In this document: positions 15,210 to 17,380 of the stretch, in pieces | Position numbering within the stretch: position 1 is the stretch's first letter | Layout: each line of letters begins with the position of its first letter | From: an uncultured Bacteroidales bacterium | Lineage (GTDB): Bacteria; Bacteroidota; Bacteroidia; Bacteroidales; P3 | Assembly: GCA_905236405.1 (NCBI GenBank) | Contig: CAJOQB010000056.1 | Location: 1-17,380 of the forward strand | Direction of reading: 5' to 3' | DNA length: 17,380 nucleotides | Notes under the pieces: generated by a model | Databases searched by the model: none | Told to the model about the DNA's origin: nothing | What the model saw: only the letters and a program-made list of their open reading frames with translations | Program-made: the position numbers and the translations under genes

Positions 15210-16529
15210 CTATTGGATGACAACCAGTTGGGCTGTGGTGCGTGAGCGTTGTTGGACCAAGATGTTCCTTCCCGCCACCATCTGGTCGATGATGGCTTGG
15301 GTGTAGTATCGGATGGTGATTAGCTGGAGGTGTTCGTTGTATCGCAATAGGAAATTCTTGGACAGCAGTTCTTGTAGTTGTTTTAGCAACACAGGGTTGT
15401 TGTCGATACAGAGGGAGAAGCTGAGCGCCGAGTTTTGCATCAGGTTCACTCGGATATTGAGGGAGGCCAGAGCGGAGAAGATGGTCTTCAGGTTGTCTTC
15501 GGCAATGAAAGAGAAGTCTTTGGGCATGATGGAGAGCAACACCTGGTCGTGTTTCACGATATAGAGGGGGCATTGCGGACGGATGCTCTTGAAGGGGCCG
15601 ATGACCGAACCTTCTTGTGATGGGTCGTTGAACGACTTGATGCAGAGTTGGATGCCCTTGTTCTGTAGCGGTTTCACCGTCTTGGGGTGAATCACCGAAG
15701 CGCCATAATAGGCTTGCTCAATAGCCTCGTTGTATGGCATTTGGTCTATCTTGATGGTGTTGTCGAACACCTTTGGGTCGGCGTTCAGGAATCCCGGCAC
15801 ATCCTTCCATATGGTCATCGTCTCGGCGTTCAGGCAGTAGCTCAGTATGGCCGCCGAATAGTCGGAGCCCTCGCGTCCCAAGGTGGTGGTGGTGTGTGCC
15901 ACCGTGCCGCCGATAAATCCTTGGGTGACAACCACTGGCTGGTCCAATCCCTCGTTGTCGGCTTGCAGCAGCGGCAGCAGTCGACTCTGTGCGTTCAGCC
16001 GTGTGGCGTCCCAATCCACATTGCCCTCGCGATAGTTGGCGTCGGTGCGGATGATGTCGCGGACATCCACCCATCGGTTGTTGATACCAAGATAGTTGAG
16101 ATAGTCCGAAATGATGGTCGTCGATATCAGCTCGCCCAACGATACCGTCTGGTCGTAGTCGAAGTTGTAGGTGGTGGGGTGGGAGGCCATTCGCATGGAC
16201 AGCAGCTCGAAGAAGCTGTCCACCTTGCCCAAGGTGTGGCGATGGGCATCTTGTCGCAAGGCTTCTGTCACGACATTGTCGGACGAAGGCCCGTACAGCC
16301 CTTTGATGATGTCGTGGTGGTAAGCCTGCAGCTGTTGGAATGTCGATTGGCGTTCCGCGTCGTTGGTGTCGGCTTCCGGGATAAGCCTCTCCAAAGCGTT
16401 GGTCGTCTTGCCCATGGCCGAAACGACAATCAGCAGCGGTTGTTTTCTGTGAGCGGCCACGATGTTCGACATGTTGCGAACAGCGTCGGCACTGTTGACC
16501 GAGGCGCCTCCAAACTTAAAGATATTCAT
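15210..16529 (-). CDS. Aspartate kinase (monofunctional)
   Basis: A 439-residue cytosolic enzyme that phosphorylates aspartate, the first step to lysine, threonine, methionine and diaminopimelate. Evident motifs are KFGGASV at residues 5-11, VVSAMGKTTN, VTQGFIGGT, TTTLGREGSDYSAA, and WKDVPGFLNADPK, with YGASVIHPKTVKPLQNKGI closing the kinase domain. The remaining C-terminal part, about 300-439, holds ACT-type regulatory segments, ALASLNIRVNLMQNSALSFSLCID, so feedback control by an end product is expected. No homoserine dehydrogenase domain follows, unlike ThrA/MetL. Its ATG lies 40 bp after the smpB stop, and the nuclease gene starts 7 bp downstream. I do not choose between lysC and other paralogue names. 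Confidence 0.95.
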   Translation of the reverse strand: MNIFKFGGASVNSADAVRNMSNIVAAHRKQPLLIVVSAMGKTTNALERLIPEADTNDAERQSTFQQLQAYHHDIIKGLYGPSSDNVVTEALRQDAHRHTLGKVDSFFELLSMRMASHPTTYNFDYDQTVSLGELISTTIISDYLNYLGINNRWVDVRDIIRTDANYREGNVDWDATRLNAQSRLLPLLQADNEGLDQPVVVTQGFIGGTVAHTTTTLGREGSDYSAAILSYCLNAETMTIWKDVPGFLNADPKVFDNTIKIDQMPYNEAIEQAYYGASVIHPKTVKPLQNKGIQLCIKSFNDPSQEGSVIGPFKSIRPQCPLYIVKHDQVLLSIMPKDFSFIAEDNLKTIFSALASLNIRVNLMQNSALSFSLCIDNNPVLLKQLQELLSKNFLLRYNEHLQLITIRYYTQAIIDQMVAGRNILVQQRSRTTAQLVVIQ

Positions 16530-16569
16530 TGTTTATTGTATTGAGGACGAGGTTTGTGTGGACGAGACC

Positions 16570-17028
16570 TTAACGGGACAGTTGCCGTTCCATGTCGCGA
16601 CGGCTGTCTTTGGCCTTGATGGTCTCGCGTTTGTCGAAGAACTTCTTGCCACGTGCCAGCGAGATGCTCAGCTTGGCGTAGCCGCGGGGGTCGATGTAGA
16701 GGAGGGTGGGGATGATGGTGTAGCCGCGTTCCTTGATTTTGTTTTGCAGCTTCTTCAGTTCGCGGCGAGTCAGCAGCAGTTTTCTGTCGCGTTTGGCGGG
16801 GTGGTTGAGCCATGTCCCGAAGCGGTATTCGCTGATGTGCATCTGGCGTACAAAGAGTTCGTTGCCGATAAAGACACAGTAGGCGTCGGCCAGGTTGGCC
16901 TTGCCGTCGCGAATGGATTTGATTTCCGTGCCTGTCAGAACGATACCGGCTGTGTAGTCGTCGACAAGATAGTATAGGTATTCCGCTTTCTTGTTCTTTA
17001 TTTCGATGATGTTTTTCTCTTGCTGCAT
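16570..17028 (-). CDS. smpB: SsrA-binding protein SmpB
   Basis: A 152-residue RNA-binding protein that brings tmRNA to stalled ribosomes in trans-translation. Family blocks are clear: NKKAEYLYYLVDDYTAGIVL, GTEIKSIRDGKANLADAYC, FVRQMHISEYRFGT, HPAKRDRKLLLTRREL, then GYTIIPTLLYIDPRGYAKLSI and the basic tail ARGKKFFDKRETIKAKDS. Start placed at the ATG at 17028 (MQQEKN); a TTG at 17043 is possible but less likely. It is the first gene of the leftward series smpB - aspartokinase - nuclease - aroB - U32. I found no convincing promoter upstream. tmRNA itself is not in the window. Confidence 0.95.
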   Translation of the reverse strand: MQQEKNIIEIKNKKAEYLYYLVDDYTAGIVLTGTEIKSIRDGKANLADAYCVFIGNELFVRQMHISEYRFGTWLNHPAKRDRKLLLTRRELKKLQNKIKERGYTIIPTLLYIDPRGYAKLSISLARGKKFFDKRETIKAKDSRRDMERQLSR

Positions 17029-17380
17029 GGTAGTGTCGGCCAAATGATTTGTTTGTTAACGCAGACGGCAGTGAATTATTGTAGGATGTTCGCCAAAGGG
17101 AGGGAAAAATGAAACGAGGAGATCCTCCGTGGAGATGCCTGTCGGCGGGATGTTTTTGTTTTGGAAATGTTAAAAAGCGTCGTTTCTGCCGCACGGTCGT
17201 TCTCCCCCTTTTTGACACCGCACAACAGCCGAAAAAGGGCAAAAAAGTGAAGAAAGGCCGAAAACCTCAAAAAACCACCATTGATAATCAAACCCTTATA
17301 TAGGGGTTCACGCAGGCGTGTTTTTGGGGTCACGCAGCCGCCTGTTTGGCACCTCGCAGCTATGCTGCGTGAGGGGTCGC
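17029..17380. other. 352-bp end region without a supported gene, with terminal repeats
   Basis: Nothing here looks like a gene: the small open frames on both strands (17109-17303 and 17076-17333) are low-complexity, Lys- or Phe/Leu-rich by mirror, and lack family features. An 8-bp inverted repeat, CCCTTTTT at 17206-17213 and AAAAAGGG at 17232-17239, stands alone. No TTTG/TAnnTTTG promoter for smpB was recognised. The last 80 bp hold the repeats listed separately. Confidence 0.5.
17303..17374. repeat. Cluster of CACGCAG direct and inverted repeats at the window edge
   Basis: GGGGTTCACGCAG (17303-17315) and GGGGTCACGCAG (17326-17337) are near-identical direct repeats 23 bp apart. TCACGCAGC (17330-17338) recurs inverted as GCTGCGTGA (17364-17372). 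A compact hairpin also fits, CCTC-GCAGC (17352-17360) against GCTGC-GTGAGG (17364-17374) with a two-base bulge. The cluster may continue past the window and resembles an intergenic repeat element. Confidence 0.6.

Noticed and set aside
15687..16544. 285-codon open frame on the plus strand opposite the aspartate kinase gene
   Set aside because: The kinase motifs on the minus strand are complete; this frame is Val/Gly/His-rich without motifs.
17076..17333. 85-codon minus-strand and 64-codon plus-strand open frames near the right end
   Set aside because: Biased, low-complexity sequences that overlap each other and the end repeats, with no start context or family match.

Overview
The window looks like chromosomal DNA from a member of the Bacteroidota, most likely the order Bacteroidales. 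Four promoter-like sites carry the TTTG / TAnnTTTG pattern of the Bacteroides primary sigma factor. Start codons lack clear Shine-Dalgarno sequences. The protein set is typical of the phylum: a DUF4175-like coiled-coil membrane protein, a WbqC-family protein, Bacteroidetes-type AroB and monofunctional aspartokinase, and an RsbW-like ATPase next to ybeY and mnmG. The genus cannot be fixed from the sequence alone.

Left part (1-7972). A short-chain dehydrogenase gene reads leftward from a well-formed promoter. Divergent from it is a rightward series: a 1136-residue membrane-anchored coiled-coil protein, an intergenic repeat element (three 23-bp units between 19-bp inverted arms), an RsbW/SpoIIAB-like ATPase with its own promoter, a 68-residue two-helix membrane protein, YbeY (rRNA maturation RNase) and MnmG (tRNA wobble-uridine modification). 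The last two serve translation.

Middle part (7973-11577). Two leftward genes, a small protein of unknown function with a BamE-like sequence motif and a WbqC-family protein, form a compact pair behind one promoter. A 404-bp AT-rich gap follows, with two divergent promoters. Then come two identical tRNA-Lys(TTT) genes 106 bp apart, closed by a strong intrinsic terminator, and a secreted or periplasmic TPR protein.

Right part (11580-17028). Five leftward genes lie close together and probably form one operon: smpB, an aspartate kinase gene, a stand-alone Cas4-like PD-(D/E)XK iron-sulfur nuclease, aroB and a U32-family protein. They join trans-translation, aspartate-family and aromatic amino-acid synthesis, and probable RNA modification. 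The U32 gene meets the TPR gene tail to tail with 2 bp between the stop codons. The last 350 bp hold no gene I can support, but end in a cluster of CACGCAG-type repeats cut by the window edge.

Most of the window is ordinary housekeeping sequence and I found no clear new defence, CRISPR or mobile system. The most unusual signals are the 23-bp palindromic array, three parS-like 16-mers on and around the ybeY-mnmG side of the window, the BamE-motif small protein paired with WbqC, and the Cas4-like nuclease inside a biosynthetic operon.
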